DNA of 64,000 nucleotides from Bacteroidota bacterium (GTDB lineage: Bacteria; Bacteroidota; Ignavibacteria; UBA10030; UBA8401), in contig JAJYOK010000002.1 of the NCBI GenBank assembly GCA_021796215.1, positions 62,001 through 126,000 on the forward strand, read 5' to 3'. The notes under the pieces were generated by a model. It searched no databases, was not told where the DNA came from, and saw nothing but the letters and a program-made list of their open reading frames with translations. The first letter of the stretch is position 1. Each line of letters opens with the position of its first letter. Both the position numbers and the translations under genes were made by a program. Below are positions 1-9,678 of the stretch, piece after piece.

Positions 1-1113
1 ATCGGAGCGGCCGTGCGCCATCATATCAACAAAATTCACCACAATGCTTGTTAACTTATTCGATGTGTACGAAAGAATATTGTTTTCCGTCTGCCTGCCG
101 AAATCGCCGTCGAGAATTTTGATATATTTCGCTTCCGGTTTCACTTCAACATGGCGGCGCTCAAGCAGCTTGTCAAGCAATTGTTTCTCGTACCGATTGT
201 GGCTGGTTTCATCATCCTCTCCCTTTTGCCACAAGTCCGGAAATCGCTGCTCAATTTCTATGGGAAACAAGCCGCTGAAAATCGCATTACGGGAATACGG
301 TGTTGCAGTCGGAAGAATTGAAAAATAATATTCCTTCGAGACGGAATACAGTGAGCGCAAATGCTGTTCCATCACCAGCCATTGATCAAGCCGCATGCAG
401 TCAACGACAAAAAAGAATACTGACGGCTCTGTCTTTACATTAGGAATGACGTACTTATCAACAATATCAACAGAAAGCGTCGGGCGATCTGCGGGCTGGT
501 TGAGCCAGCGAATATAATTCCGTTCGATAAATTTCGAGAACTCAGCGTTGCACTCGCGCCATTGATCACTGAATGTCTGTCTCAAGCCAAGATTAGGATG
601 CATATCCAGTTCCATATCCCAGCCTACCAGTTTCACATACAAATCCACCCATTCATCATAGTTCATCGGATTCATCAGCATCCGGGAAATGGAATTGAAT
701 TCCTGAATGTAATCCTTCGAGACTTGCTGCCCCTGAATTTTTTTCCCTTCAAGAATCCGTTTCGCAGTCAGCAGCATCTGGCTCGGATTCACAGGCTTCG
801 TTAAATAGTCCGTGATCTTCACACCGATCGCATCATCCATCAGCGATTCGGCTTCGTTCTTCGTCACCATAACGACCGGCAGAGCAGGGGCAATTTCTTT
901 TATCTCCGACAATGTCTCTAATCCCCCTTTGCCGGACATCATCTCGTCGAGAAAAACAAGATCGAACTCATTTTTTCTTGCTAATTCAAGCGCATCTTCG
1001 CCGTTTGTAGCGGTGGTAACTTCGTACCCTTTCTCGCGCAAAAAAAGAACGTGAGAACGGAGAAGCTCCATTTCATCATCTACCCAAAGAATGGTACCTT
1101 TTTTGTCACTCAT
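1..1113 (-). CDS. porX: PorX-type response regulator with PglZ phosphatase domain (partial)
   Basis: The gene runs leftward off the window edge, so only the first 371 residues are present; its stop lies outside. Residues 1-120 form a receiver domain with acidic pocket VDDE (11-14), phospho-acceptor Asp56 in FLDEMM, Thr84/Lys85 and Lys106. After a helical linker an alkaline-phosphatase-superfamily PglZ domain begins, with metal-binding Asp238 in VVDCMRLD, candidate nucleophile Thr271 in LPTATPYSRN, and Asp363/His367 in FVDMMAHG. PorX is known as the response regulator of type IX secretion in Bacteroidota and hydrolyses cyclic or linear oligonucleotides. The start is the ATG at 1113. The gene diverges from the metallophosphoesterase across 140 bp. 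Type IX secretion in this organism is an inference, since no other Por genes are in view. Confidence 0.93.
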   Translation of the reverse strand, partial: MSDKKGTILWVDDEMELLRSHVLFLREKGYEVTTATNGEDALELARKNEFDLVFLDEMMSGKGGLETLSEIKEIAPALPVVMVTKNEAESLMDDAIGVKITDYLTKPVNPSQMLLTAKRILEGKKIQGQQVSKDYIQEFNSISRMLMNPMNYDEWVDLYVKLVGWDMELDMHPNLGLRQTFSDQWRECNAEFSKFIERNYIRWLNQPADRPTLSVDIVDKYVIPNVKTEPSVFFFVVDCMRLDQWLVMEQHLRSLYSVSKEYYFSILPTATPYSRNAIFSGLFPIEIEQRFPDLWQKGEDDETSHNRYEKQLLDKLLERRHVEVKPEAKYIKILDGDFGRQTENNILSYTSNKLTSIVVNFVDMMAHGRSD

Positions 1114-1253
1114 AATTTTTCTCTTTTGATAAAATACAAATTGCTGTTCCGAGAGTCAACGATTGGTTTTAGCAACAACGCCGCAGCGAACCTTTCCATT
1201 TTGAATTATGTTAAAAAATACGGATTTTACATTACCTTATTTTTCAAATATAG

Positions 1254-2516
1254 ATGAATAGATATCTGCTTTACACAAGTTTTAAGATCCTCGGCGTTAT
1301 TGTGTTTGCCTTTTCGCAACGGTACGCGCACAAAAAACTTCTGCTCTGGCTGCGGACGGAGAAAAATTTCCCGCGGAGTGCAACAATTGCTTTATCGGCT
1401 GTTTTCGTTGCGTTCAACATTCCATTGCTCATCTTTTTTCTCCCTCTGAGCGCGCTTGAATACTTACAGGGAAAAATCTTCAGCCTCATTGCATATCCGT
1501 TTTACGTTTGGCAGTTCGCGATTTTCCTCATTGTGTTGACGCTCTCAGGAATCAAATTGTTCCGAAGCGCCGCAAAACAAACATACCGGCTCTTCATCTC
1601 TAGAGGGGTTTTCAACAGAAAGCCGGAAATAGAGGAAAGAATCGCTCTTTTGAAAACAACTCCTTCTTTCCAAAAGTTTGATGCGTCACGGCGGGCTTTC
1701 CTACGCACCGGAATTGTTGGAATTTCTGCGTACTCTTTCATCGGTGCGGCAAGAGGAGTGATTGAACGGAATGATTATGAAATCATCGAACGCAACATCC
1801 ACATCAAAAATCTACCGGAGGAATTTAAAGGCTTTACCATCGGATTGATGAGCGACGTTCACTCCAGCGCATTCATGACAAAAGATGAAATGGACGATTA
1901 CGTAGCCGCTCTTAATACATTAAAAACAGATCTGGTTGTCGTTCCGGGAGATTTTGTCAACAGCGAAACAGAAGAAGTATATCCATTCGCCGAAGCTTTT
2001 GCCAACCTCCGTGCGCCGTATGGCGTGTTCGGCTGCCTTGGCAATCACGATTATTACGCCGACGTTGATGTTGTGGCAAAGGAAGTGAACGACTGCGGCG
2101 TGAAATTACTTCGCAACGACGCCGTGAAAATTCAAAAAGGAAATTCATTCCTCAATCTTGTCGGCGTTGATGACATTCGGCATCAGATTGATCCGAACAC
2201 TTATATTGAATCTGCACTGTCGTCTGTTCGCAACAAGCAGCCGAAAATCCTTCTTTGTCATCGTCCTTATTTTCTCGAGACAATTGATAATTACAACATC
2301 GACTTAACGCTTGCGGGCCACACGCACGGCGGACAAATTGTTCTTGCACACATCGGCGATATTTATCTCACGCCAGCCGCACTTGTCTCAAAATATATTT
2401 CGGGATTGTATCACGTCAACAACTCGCAAATGTACGTCACACGCGGTATTGGTACCGTCGGCGTTCCGCTTCGCGTTAACTGCCCGCCGGAAATTACAAA
2501 GATCACCTTGGTATAA
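1254..2516 (+). CDS. Membrane-anchored calcineurin-like metallophosphoesterase
   Basis: This 420-residue protein has three or four hydrophobic segments in the first 100 residues and a C-terminal metallophosphoesterase domain. The metal-binding series is complete: SDVHSS (Asp201, His203), PGDFVN, GNHDYY and GHTHGGQ. A sequence SRRAFLRTG at about 145-153 followed by a hydrophobic stretch looks like a twin-arginine signal placed internally, a layout common in YkuE-like proteins. The phosphatase domain is therefore probably outside the cytoplasmic membrane. The substrate is unknown; some YkuE relatives act on UDP-diacylglucosamine-like or other phosphoesters. It stands alone between porX and tdk. 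Confidence 0.88.
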   Translation: MNRYLLYTSFKILGVIVFAFSQRYAHKKLLLWLRTEKNFPRSATIALSAVFVAFNIPLLIFFLPLSALEYLQGKIFSLIAYPFYVWQFAIFLIVLTLSGIKLFRSAAKQTYRLFISRGVFNRKPEIEERIALLKTTPSFQKFDASRRAFLRTGIVGISAYSFIGAARGVIERNDYEIIERNIHIKNLPEEFKGFTIGLMSDVHSSAFMTKDEMDDYVAALNTLKTDLVVVPGDFVNSETEEVYPFAEAFANLRAPYGVFGCLGNHDYYADVDVVAKEVNDCGVKLLRNDAVKIQKGNSFLNLVGVDDIRHQIDPNTYIESALSSVRNKQPKILLCHRPYFLETIDNYNIDLTLAGHTHGGQIVLAHIGDIYLTPAALVSKYISGLYHVNNSQMYVTRGIGTVGVPLRVNCPPEITKITLV

Positions 2517-2618
2517 CGGCGTATTTGTTCCTTTCCTTGCATCTCGGAATCAATTTCTCTATATTTTTTCCCGTTGAGATTTGTTCCAATACGCATTCAC
2601 TAAAACGATTCACTGTAA

Positions 2619-3203
2619 ATGAATCCCTCTATGGAAGAAACACTTCATCTAACTCCGAAAAACACAGGCTGGATCGAAGTCATTGCCGGCTGCATGTTCA
2701 GCGGGAAGACGGAAGAGTTGATCCGCCGCATGCGCCGCGCGCAGATCGCCCGCCAGAAAATTGCCATCTTCAAGCCGCGCATTGATAACCGCTACAGCTC
2801 AAGCCACATTGTCTCACACAGCGAACAATCGCTCAGTTCCACCGTTGTTGATGACGCAAGCGAAATTCCTGCGCTCGCGCGTGATGCACACGTCATCGGT
2901 GTTGACGAGGGACAGTTCTTTAAGAACAATCTTGTTCAGATATGCGAAGAGCTTGCGAACGAAGGCAAGCGTGTTATTGTTGCCGGACTTGATCAGGATT
3001 ACCGCGGCGTGCCGTTCGAACCGATGCCGCAGCTTCTTGCCGTTGCGGAATATATCACAAAGACGCTTGCTATTTGCGTTGTCTGCGGAAATCCCGCTGA
3101 CAGAACGCAGCGGCTCACACAATCGCACGAGCGCGTTGTTGTCGGAGCAAAGGATGTGTACGAAGCGCGTTGCCGTCATTGTTTTCAACCGCCAACTGAC
3201 TGA
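2619..3203 (+). CDS. tdk: Thymidine kinase (type II)
   Basis: Thymidine kinase phosphorylates thymidine to dTMP with ATP in the cytoplasm. The 194 residues match the usual length of the type II family. The P-loop GCMFSGKT lies at 24-31, the catalytic region contains DEGQFF, the lasso region follows GLDQDYRG, and a structural zinc site is formed by CVVC and CRHC near the C-terminus. An alternative ATG lies four codons downstream (2631). It is followed by a nucleoside transporter and a nucleoside phosphorylase, which supports a salvage role. Confidence 0.95.
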   Translation: MNPSMEETLHLTPKNTGWIEVIAGCMFSGKTEELIRRMRRAQIARQKIAIFKPRIDNRYSSSHIVSHSEQSLSSTVVDDASEIPALARDAHVIGVDEGQFFKNNLVQICEELANEGKRVIVAGLDQDYRGVPFEPMPQLLAVAEYITKTLAICVVCGNPADRTQRLTQSHERVVVGAKDVYEARCRHCFQPPTD

Positions 3204-3316
3204 GCAATTATCAATGAACAATTACCACTAAGGTGTTACGAAGGCAATTGATGATTTTTAATTCTTAATTCACGTTACGCATGGGAAAAATCCACCTAAA
3301 AAAGTAAGTTCGTCAA

Positions 3317-3373
3317 GGTACGCTTTAGCGTACCATCCATACTTGGATTCCCGCCTTCGCGGGAATGACGTCA
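3317..3373. repeat. REP-like palindromic repeat (copy 1)
   Basis: Two neighbouring palindromes lie between tdk and the transporter gene: GGTACGCTTTAGCGTACC (3317-3334), then a hairpin with arms ATTCCCGC and GCGGGAAT around a CTTC loop, followed by GACGTCA (3345-3373). The second has the shared form GATTCCCG...CGGGAATGACG found at several other intergenic sites in this window in both orientations. Confidence 0.8.
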
Positions 3374-3447
3374 CTCTGGTTTTGATTTCCAAAACAATCT
3401 TTTTGCTAACATGAGTTCTTCATTCATTATTTATCATTGGTAATTAC

Positions 3448-4800
3448 ATGGATATTGTTTCCGTTTTGCGCGGCATCGGCGGGGTCATTCTCATCATCGG
3501 CATTGCGTTCCTCTTCTCCAACAACAAGAAGAAAGTAAACTGGCGGCTCGTTGCAAGCGGATTCGGAATTCAGCTTGTCTTTGCAGTACTGATTCTTCAC
3601 AGTGAAACTCTCCGCGCGTGGTTCTTCCCTCTCGGCTGGCTGAAAGATGCCCTCAATTGGTTAGGCGGTGCGGTGGTCAGCCTCCTCGGATTCACAACAG
3701 AAGGATCGAAATTCGTTTTCGGAAGACTTGCAGTCAACTCCGGCTCTGAAAGTCTCGGCGTCTATTTTGCGTTTCAGGTTTTGCCGACAATCATTTTTGT
3801 CGCTTCGCTGACATCCGTTCTTTATTATCTCGGCATTCTCCAATTGGTGGTAAAAGGAATGGCGTACGTGATGGCAAAAATTATGGGAACGAGCGGCGCA
3901 GAATCCCTTTCGAACACCGCGAATATTTTTGTCGGACAAACGGAAGCGCCTTTGTTCATCCGCCCATATATTGAGAAGATGACAAACTCAGAGATTCTCA
4001 CGATCATGGTCGGCGGAATGGCAACAATTGCCGGAGGCGTGATGGCGAGCTACATTCAGATGCTGGGACAATCATTTGCTGACGCGCATCATCTTGCACT
4101 GGCGGATGCGCAGTTGAAGTTTGCCGTTCAGCTTCTTGCAGCAAGCACAATGGCGGCACCCGCCTCGCTTGCAATCTCGAAAATTCTTTATCCCGAAGTT
4201 GAAGAGCCGGAAACAAAGGGAACGGTAAAGCTGAAGGTTGAAAGCAACGCGTCGAACGTAATTGAAGCGGCGGCAACCGGCGCGGGCGACGGACTTCAGC
4301 TTGCGCTGAACGTTGCCGGAATGCTTCTCGCGTTCATCGCGCTCATCGCGTTGCTTAATTATTTGCTTGGCGGGCTTGGCGATATGCTTCACATCAACGC
4401 ATGGCTTACAGCAACGTACGGGCAGCCTCTTTCAATGCAGCTTATCTTCGGACTGGTTCTTCAATATCTTGCAATCGGCATTGGTGTGCCGGTCGCGGAC
4501 GCGCTTCACTTCGGCAGTCTTATCGGAACGAAAGTTGTGCTGAATGAATTTGTCGCGTATCTCGACCTCGCAAGCTATGTGAAGGCGGGAGTGATGAGCG
4601 AAAAAGGAGTGATGATGGCGACGTACGCGTTGTGCGGGTTTGCAAACTTTTCTTCCATCGCAATTCAGATCGGCGGCATAGGACCGCTGGCGCCGAACCG
4701 GAAAAAGGATATTGCAGCGCTCGGATTAAAAGCGGTATTAGGCGGAAGTCTTGCGACGCTGATGACTGCGACGATTGCAGGAATTCTTATCGGGTCGTGA
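3448..4800 (+). CDS. nupC: Concentrative nucleoside transporter (CNT/NupC family)
   Basis: This 450-residue inner-membrane protein has many hydrophobic segments and the CNT hallmarks: a gate region with NIFVGQTEAPLFI, a cytoplasmic loop with SNVIEAAATGAGDG, and a substrate/ion region with GTKVVLNEFVAYLDL. CNT proteins import nucleosides using a sodium or proton gradient. A charged stretch (about 252-270) separates the conserved halves, as is usual for the family. It lies between thymidine kinase and purine nucleoside phosphorylase, all on one strand, but gaps of 244 and 137 bp with repeats mean that co-transcription is not certain. Ion specificity cannot be read from the sequence. Confidence 0.93.
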   Translation: MDIVSVLRGIGGVILIIGIAFLFSNNKKKVNWRLVASGFGIQLVFAVLILHSETLRAWFFPLGWLKDALNWLGGAVVSLLGFTTEGSKFVFGRLAVNSGSESLGVYFAFQVLPTIIFVASLTSVLYYLGILQLVVKGMAYVMAKIMGTSGAESLSNTANIFVGQTEAPLFIRPYIEKMTNSEILTIMVGGMATIAGGVMASYIQMLGQSFADAHHLALADAQLKFAVQLLAASTMAAPASLAISKILYPEVEEPETKGTVKLKVESNASNVIEAAATGAGDGLQLALNVAGMLLAFIALIALLNYLLGGLGDMLHINAWLTATYGQPLSMQLIFGLVLQYLAIGIGVPVADALHFGSLIGTKVVLNEFVAYLDLASYVKAGVMSEKGVMMATYALCGFANFSSIAIQIGGIGPLAPNRKKDIAALGLKAVLGGSLATLMTATIAGILIGS

Positions 4801-4816
4801 AGCAAGAAACGTACTT

Positions 4817-4929
4817 ACCACAAAGGCGCAATGCCGCAACGAATTTAATTTACTTAGAAAAGAGGATTGATGGATTATTGGATAACTAGATGAATGGAGA
4901 AAAGAATCCAATAGTCCGGTAATCCAATT
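4817..4929. repeat. Dispersed intergenic repeats (ACCACAAAGGCGCAA type and TGGATTATTGGAT type)
   Basis: The gap before the phosphorylase gene carries two repeat types. ACCACAAAGGCGCAATGCCG (4817-4836) resembles the stretch ACCGCGAAGGGCGCAAAGA near 6001. An imperfect inverted repeat from GATTGATGGATTATTGGAT to AATCCAATAGTCCGGTAATC (4863-4927) recurs in variant form at about 9514-9580 and 25966-26036. Confidence 0.6.
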
Positions 4930-4937
4930 TTTTTCTG

Positions 4938-5813
4938 ATGGAAACCAAAATCGAAATTCAGATTGCAGAATCCGTTGCATTTATCCGCTCGAAGACAAGC
5001 TCGCAGCCAACGATTGGCATTGTGCTTGGCTCGGGCTTAGGCGAGTTCGGCGATTTACTGATTGACAAGACGACGATTGATACAAAAACAATCCCCCATT
5101 ATCCTCAATCATCTGTGCCGGGACATGCGGGGAAGCTTCACTTCGGAAAAATTTCTTCCGGCGAAAAAAAATCTGCAGAGCTTCTTGTCTTTCAGGGGCG
5201 CGTGCATTTCTACGAGACGAACGATCTTGCAAAAGTAGTTTACCCGATTGATATGGCGGCGGCGCTCGGCATCAAAAAACTGATCGTGACAAATGCCGCC
5301 GGTGGAATTAACCGGCAATTTGCCCCGGGCGATCTGATGTTCATCGAAGATTATCTTAACATCACGTTCAGAAATCCGCTCAATGGCAGGAATAAACTCG
5401 CCTCGCAGCGGAGCGGGAATGAACATGCCGTCATACGTCCCGCATTCAGCCGCGAGATGCTTGTGAAAGCGAAAAATGTCGCACGCGAGAACGGAATTCC
5501 ATATAAGGAAGGGGTGTACTGCTGGACGAAGGGACCGACGTACGAATCTGCAGCAGAGATTCACATGATAGATAAGTTAGGCGCAGATGCCGTGGGTATG
5601 TCCACTGTTCCTGAAGTGATTGTTGCGGCTGAGTACGGCATTGAGGCGCTTGGAATTTCCTGCATTACCAATCTTGCCACGGGGCTTTCCTCCGAAAAGC
5701 TTTCCCATGCTGAGGTGACTGTAGTTGCCAACCGCGTGAAGCAGAACTTTACAGAGCTGGTGTCGAAAATTGTGTTTGCGTTGGGGGAAAAGACAGTTAA
5801 CAGTAAACAGTGA
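4938..5813 (+). CDS. punA: Purine nucleoside phosphorylase (trimeric PNP family)
   Basis: The enzyme splits purine nucleosides with phosphate to give the free base and ribose 1-phosphate. The 291 residues show the trimeric PNP motifs: phosphate-binding GIVLGSGLGEFG near residue 28, TNAAGGIN, KGPTYESAAEI, and DAVGMSTVPEVIVA followed by SCITNLATG. Length and motif order match PunA/DeoD-II enzymes rather than hexameric DeoD. It completes a salvage set with the upstream kinase and transporter. No Shine-Dalgarno sequence is visible before the ATG. Confidence 0.94.
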   Translation: METKIEIQIAESVAFIRSKTSSQPTIGIVLGSGLGEFGDLLIDKTTIDTKTIPHYPQSSVPGHAGKLHFGKISSGEKKSAELLVFQGRVHFYETNDLAKVVYPIDMAAALGIKKLIVTNAAGGINRQFAPGDLMFIEDYLNITFRNPLNGRNKLASQRSGNEHAVIRPAFSREMLVKAKNVARENGIPYKEGVYCWTKGPTYESAAEIHMIDKLGADAVGMSTVPEVIVAAEYGIEALGISCITNLATGLSSEKLSHAEVTVVANRVKQNFTELVSKIVFALGEKTVNSKQ

Positions 5814-6081
5814 GCAGTTAAGAGGGCTTTCTCCGATTATTCAGAACACTTCCCCGAAGACTTAGAAGGCTTCCCCGAAGGCATTGAAGACCGCGCGGAA
5901 TGCAAAAATGAGGCTTTGAAGTTTTTGTGGAAGTGTTCAGGGAAGTATGAGGCTGGGGTGTTTTTATGGACTTGGGTGGATTCAGGATTGCTGGTTTTTT
6001 ACCGCGAAGGGCGCAAAGAGGACACATTAGAGATGTTCTTTTAAAGAGCATGGTGTTAGAATTGAAGGAAAAATAGTTCTT

Positions 6082-6116
6082 GGATTCTTCTCCGCCTTCG
6101 GCGGGTCAGAATGACA
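6082..6116. repeat. REP-like palindromic repeat (copy 2, diverged)
   Basis: GGATTCTTCTCCGCC-TTC-GGCGGGTCAGAATGACA has the same outer bases (GGATTC...GAATGAC) as the copy at 3345 but a different stem. Confidence 0.6.
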
Positions 6117-6212
6117 ACACGGATTTTCATACAGTCTGGGAGCATGGGAACGAGGCAATGTTACAGTTTGATTTCTTCCTCACCAATTGAACTCTTCTAA
6201 GATGCTTTTATT

Positions 6213-6274
6213 AGATTCCCGACAGAAGTCCCGCTGTACGGGATGCCGTAAAGCGGTACATTCGGGAATGACGG
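6213..6274. repeat. REP-like palindromic repeat (copy 3, extended)
   Basis: A longer element opens with AGATTCCCGACAG and closes with TTCGGGAATGACGG. It holds nested inverted repeats GTCCCG/CGGGAT and GCCGTAAAGCGGTAC. The ends match the other copies. Confidence 0.65.
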
Positions 6275-6597
6275 ACTTCCATTAACTTCATGCTGTGTAT
6301 AACGCGGCATCCACAATGAGTTACAACCTACCGGTTAGCTTCCTTGCTTTTCACACGCAAATCGGTTAACTTTTTAATTGAAACTCTGTTAGCAGAGTAA
6401 CATTGCAGCAATTCTGAGAAGAAAAGAACGATGTTTCCTAATCTCAAGAAGCTGCAAAAATGGAAATCCGAAGCAAAGTATATGTTCACAACAAACGCAA
6501 AAACATTTACTGGCACGGCATTTGCCTAATTTCTTAAAAATCTACAACACCAAAAGTATTTCACTTCATTTTAATTTGAGCAAAGGCACAACACACA

Positions 6598-8433
6598 ATG
6601 GCTAAAACCACAAAATCGCTTGACGAGGTAACGATACGGTTTGCCGGCGATTCAGGCGACGGTATGCAGCTTACCGGAACACAATTCACCAATACATCGG
6701 CAATTATGGGAAATGATCTGAGCACGCTGCCGGATTATCCCGCGGAAATCCGCGCGCCGCAAGGAACATTGTTCGGCGTCAGCGGTTTTCAAATTCATTT
6801 CGGAAGCAAAGAAATCAACACTCCCGGCGACCAATGCGACGTGCTCGTTGCAATGAACGCGGCGGCGCTGAAAGTAAACTTGCGCAGCTTAGTGAACGGC
6901 GGCTCCATTATTGTCAACACTGATGGATTCAACGACAAAAATCTGAAACTTGCAGGATATGAAGCGAATCCGTTGAACAACGATTCACTTTCAAAATATC
7001 AGGTTTTCCAGGTTGACATTACAAAGCTGACCACTCTTGCATTAGCGGACATGAATCTTCCACAGAAAATTGTCGACCGCACAAAAAATTTCTTCGCGCT
7101 CGGCATGATGTATTGGATCTACAACCGCTCGATTGAATCAACGATCGAATGGGTGAATGATAAATTCAAATCGAAAGCAGACATTGCCGAAGCGAACATT
7201 CGTGTGCTGAAAGCCGGATGGAATTTCGCCGAGACAACGGAAATTTTCAGCGTGCGGTACGATGTTAAGCCTGCCACTCTTGCACATGGAAAATACCGCA
7301 ACATCACCGGAAATCAGGCAACCGCGCTTGGGTTGGTTGCTGCGGCAAATAAAGCAAAGCTCGATTTATTCCTCGGCAGCTACCCCATCACTCCTGCGAG
7401 CGACATTTTACACGACCTTTCGATGTACAAACAGTACGGCGTGAAAACATTTCAGGCAGAAGATGAAATTGCCGGAGTGACAAGCGCCATCGGCGCATCG
7501 TTCGGCGGCGCGCTTGCTGTAACAACAACAAGCGGTCCCGGTCTTGCGTTGAAAACCGAAGCGATCGGATTGGCAGTGATGGTCGAACTTCCGCTGGTCA
7601 TTGTGAATATTCAGCGCGGCGGTCCGAGCACCGGACTTCCGACAAAAACGGAGCAAGCCGATCTTTTGCAGTCAATGTACGGACGCAACGGCGAAGCGCC
7701 TGTTCCTATCGTCGCCGCATCAACACCGGGCGACTGCTTCTATTCTGTCTTCGAAGCGAGCCGCATTGCGTTAAAATTCATGACGCCTGTGTTGTTCCTT
7801 TCCGATGGTTATCTCGGCAACGGCTCCGAGCCGTGGCTTATTCCAACTCCGGAAAGCTTGGCGGATATTTCTCCGAAATTCCGTACTGATCCGAACGGCT
7901 ATCTTCCCTATTTGCGTGATGAAAAAACGCTGGCGCGTGAATGGGCAATTCCCGGAACACCGGGACTTGAACACCGCATCGGCGGATTGGAAAAAGAGGA
8001 TAAAACCGGAAACGTCAGCTACGATCCGGAAAATCACGAGCGGATGATACGCTTGCGCGCAGAAAAAGTTGAACGCATCGCCAACGATATTCCTTTGGCA
8101 AAAGTTGAAGGAGATGAAAAAGGCGACTTGCTCGTTGTCGGGTGGGGCGGAACGTACGGCGCTATCCGCACGGCAGTTGAACAAAAACGCGCAGAAGGAA
8201 AATCGGTCTCGCATCTTCATCTTCATTATCTGAATCCGCTGCAAAAAAACATCGGCGAGATTCTATATAATTTTAAGAACGTGCTGGTCGCAGAAATCAA
8301 TATGGGGCAGCTCATAAAAATTCTGCGGGCGAAATATCTTGTGCCGGCAGTCGGGTTGAATAAAATTCAGGGCTTGCCGTTCAAATCATCCGAGATCGAA
8401 AAGAAAATTGACGAAATTTTAGGAGGTAAATAA
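6598..8433 (+). CDS. korA: 2-oxoglutarate:ferredoxin oxidoreductase, fused gamma-alpha subunit
   Basis: With KorB this enzyme interconverts 2-oxoglutarate + CoA and succinyl-CoA + CO2 using ferredoxin, in the oxidative or reductive TCA cycle. Residues about 10-190 form the gamma domain ([14 protein letters not shown]), and about 238-611 the alpha domain ([74 protein letters not shown]). The [11 protein letters not shown] motif is typical of the 2-oxoacid enzymes with fused gamma-alpha subunits. Three bases separate it from korB, so the two are co-transcribed. Assignment to 2-oxoglutarate rather than another 2-oxoacid rests on subunit architecture and is likely but not proven. Confidence 0.93.
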   Translation: MAKTTKSLDEVTIRFAGDSGDGMQLTGTQFTNTSAIMGNDLSTLPDYPAEIRAPQGTLFGVSGFQIHFGSKEINTPGDQCDVLVAMNAAALKVNLRSLVNGGSIIVNTDGFNDKNLKLAGYEANPLNNDSLSKYQVFQVDITKLTTLALADMNLPQKIVDRTKNFFALGMMYWIYNRSIESTIEWVNDKFKSKADIAEANIRVLKAGWNFAETTEIFSVRYDVKPATLAHGKYRNITGNQATALGLVAAANKAKLDLFLGSYPITPASDILHDLSMYKQYGVKTFQAEDEIAGVTSAIGASFGGALAVTTTSGPGLALKTEAIGLAVMVELPLVIVNIQRGGPSTGLPTKTEQADLLQSMYGRNGEAPVPIVAASTPGDCFYSVFEASRIALKFMTPVLFLSDGYLGNGSEPWLIPTPESLADISPKFRTDPNGYLPYLRDEKTLAREWAIPGTPGLEHRIGGLEKEDKTGNVSYDPENHERMIRLRAEKVERIANDIPLAKVEGDEKGDLLVVGWGGTYGAIRTAVEQKRAEGKSVSHLHLHYLNPLQKNIGEILYNFKNVLVAEINMGQLIKILRAKYLVPAVGLNKIQGLPFKSSEIEKKIDEILGGK

Positions 8434-8436
8434 GGT

Positions 8437-9507
8437 ATGAGTGTTCTTGTAGAAGAAGTTCTTTCAAACGTAAAAGCAACATCGGTTGGAAACTCCGTTG
8501 GTGCAGCGAAAGTCACCGCAAAAGATTTTCAATCTGATCAGGATGTTCGCTGGTGTCCGGGCTGCGGCGATTATTCCATTCTCGCACAAACGCAGCGCAT
8601 TCTTCCCGACTTGAATATTCCGCGCGAGCGGATGGTCTTCATTTCGGGTATCGGCTGTTCAAGCCGCTTTCCGTATTACATGGAAACGTACGGCTTTCAC
8701 AGCATTCACGGCCGCGCAACTGCAATTGCTTCAGGATTAAAAATGGCGCGTCCCGATCTTTCTATCTGGGTCGTAACGGGCGACGGCGACGGATTGAGCA
8801 TCGGCGGCAATCACATGATTCATCTGATGCGCCGCAACGTTGACGTGAACGTGATACTCTTCAATAATCAAATTTACGGATTGACGAAGGGACAGTATTC
8901 ACCGACGTCGGAAAAAGGCAAAGTAACGAAGTCAACTCCGCTCGGCTCGATTGATTATCCGTTCAACCCCGCGGCATTGGCGCTCGGCTCAAGCTGCACA
9001 TTTGTTGCGCGGTCAATGGACAGAGACCCGAAACACATGCAAGCGGTGTTAAAACGTGCGGCGGAACATAAAGGAACGTCGTTTGTGGAAATGTATCAGA
9101 ACTGTAATGTGTTCAACGACGGCGCTTTCTTTACGCTCACTGAAAAAGAAACACGCGATGAGAACGTGCTGTACCTTGAACATGGTAAGCCCCTCATCTT
9201 TGGAAAAGAAAAAGACAAAGGAATTCATCTCGACGGATTCACTCCGACGGTTGTTTCTTTGAAAGACGGAAAGCATTCAGTCAACGATCTGATCGTACAT
9301 AACGAAAAAGATTCGACACTGGCATTCATTCTTGCCAACATGACGTATCAGGAGAAACTTCCGCGTCCGGTCGGAATTTTCCAGAGCATCGAGCGCCCGA
9401 CGTATGACGAGATGATGTCGCAGCAAATCGAGACCGCAATTCAAAAGCGCGGAAAAGGAACGCTGGAAAAATTATTGAACTCCGGAGAAACCTGGACGAT
9501 ACAGTAA
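8437..9507 (+). CDS. korB: 2-oxoglutarate:ferredoxin oxidoreductase, beta subunit
   Basis: This is the thiamine-diphosphate- and iron-sulfur-binding subunit. The 356 residues include [13 protein letters not shown] and GIGCSSR (cluster-ligand cysteines), the [12 protein letters not shown] segment, and the TPP motif [20 protein letters not shown] with [22 protein letters not shown] precedes the start and overlaps the end of korA. The window contains no ferredoxin gene beside it. Confidence 0.95.
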   Translation: MSVLVEEVLSNVKATSVGNSVGAAKVTAKDFQSDQDVRWCPGCGDYSILAQTQRILPDLNIPRERMVFISGIGCSSRFPYYMETYGFHSIHGRATAIASGLKMARPDLSIWVVTGDGDGLSIGGNHMIHLMRRNVDVNVILFNNQIYGLTKGQYSPTSEKGKVTKSTPLGSIDYPFNPAALALGSSCTFVARSMDRDPKHMQAVLKRAAEHKGTSFVEMYQNCNVFNDGAFFTLTEKETRDENVLYLEHGKPLIFGKEKDKGIHLDGFTPTVVSLKDGKHSVNDLIVHNEKDSTLAFILANMTYQEKLPRPVGIFQSIERPTYDEMMSQQIETAIQKRGKGTLEKLLNSGETWTIQ

Positions 9508-9513
9508 AGTAGA

Positions 9514-9592
9514 CAAATGGATTGATGGATGAATGGATAATTGGAGACCGCTGTAATCAACATTCCAATAATCCAATACTCCGACATCATTT
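9514..9592. repeat. Dispersed TGGATTGATGGAT-type inverted repeat
   Basis: Downstream of korB the sequence AATGGATTGATGGATGAATGG is followed by ATTCCAATAATCCAATACTCC, an imperfect inverted repeat related to those at 4863 and 25966. Confidence 0.55.
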
Positions 9593-9654
9593 CCCAGCTG
9601 TTAGGTGCGGCATCAAAGAATTTCGTATATTGATGCCGCACCTTTTTTATTTGT

Positions 9655-9672
9655 TGAAAACCCCTTTGGGGC
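9655..9672. repeat. Short palindrome CCCCTTTGGGG before nrnA
   Basis: GTTGAAAACCCCTTTGGGGC sits just upstream of the nrnA start. Nearly the same string, on the other strand, lies inside the SpoIIE phosphatase gene at 37577-37597. The hairpin could also affect nrnA translation, since it lies within 10 bases of the ATG. Confidence 0.5.
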
Positions 9673-9678
9673 TAAGCC

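Larger units (their letters stand above)
5814..6597. other. Repeat-rich intergenic region without a convincing gene
   Basis: This 784-bp stretch separates punA from korA. It contains two adjacent copies of CTTCCCCGAAG (about 5849-5885), a degenerate direct repeat of about 39 bp beginning ATGAGGCT (5908 and 5947), a copy of ACCGCGAAGGGCGCAAAGA (6001-6019) and two REP-like elements. A 77-codon leftward frame at 5818-6051 is a translation of these repeats. A 32-codon rightward frame at 6431-6529 has an ATG but no further support. The last 70 bp before korA are AT-rich and probably hold its promoter. Confidence 0.65.

Noticed and set aside
4863-4929. CRISPR-like repeat appearance of the TGGATTATTGG units
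   Set aside because: The units are irregular, without constant spacers, and form an inverted rather than a direct repeat array.
5818-6051. Leftward 77-codon frame after punA
   Set aside because: Its translation consists of repeat-derived segments (LRGSLLSLRGSVL and CPLCALRG); no start signal or family is visible.
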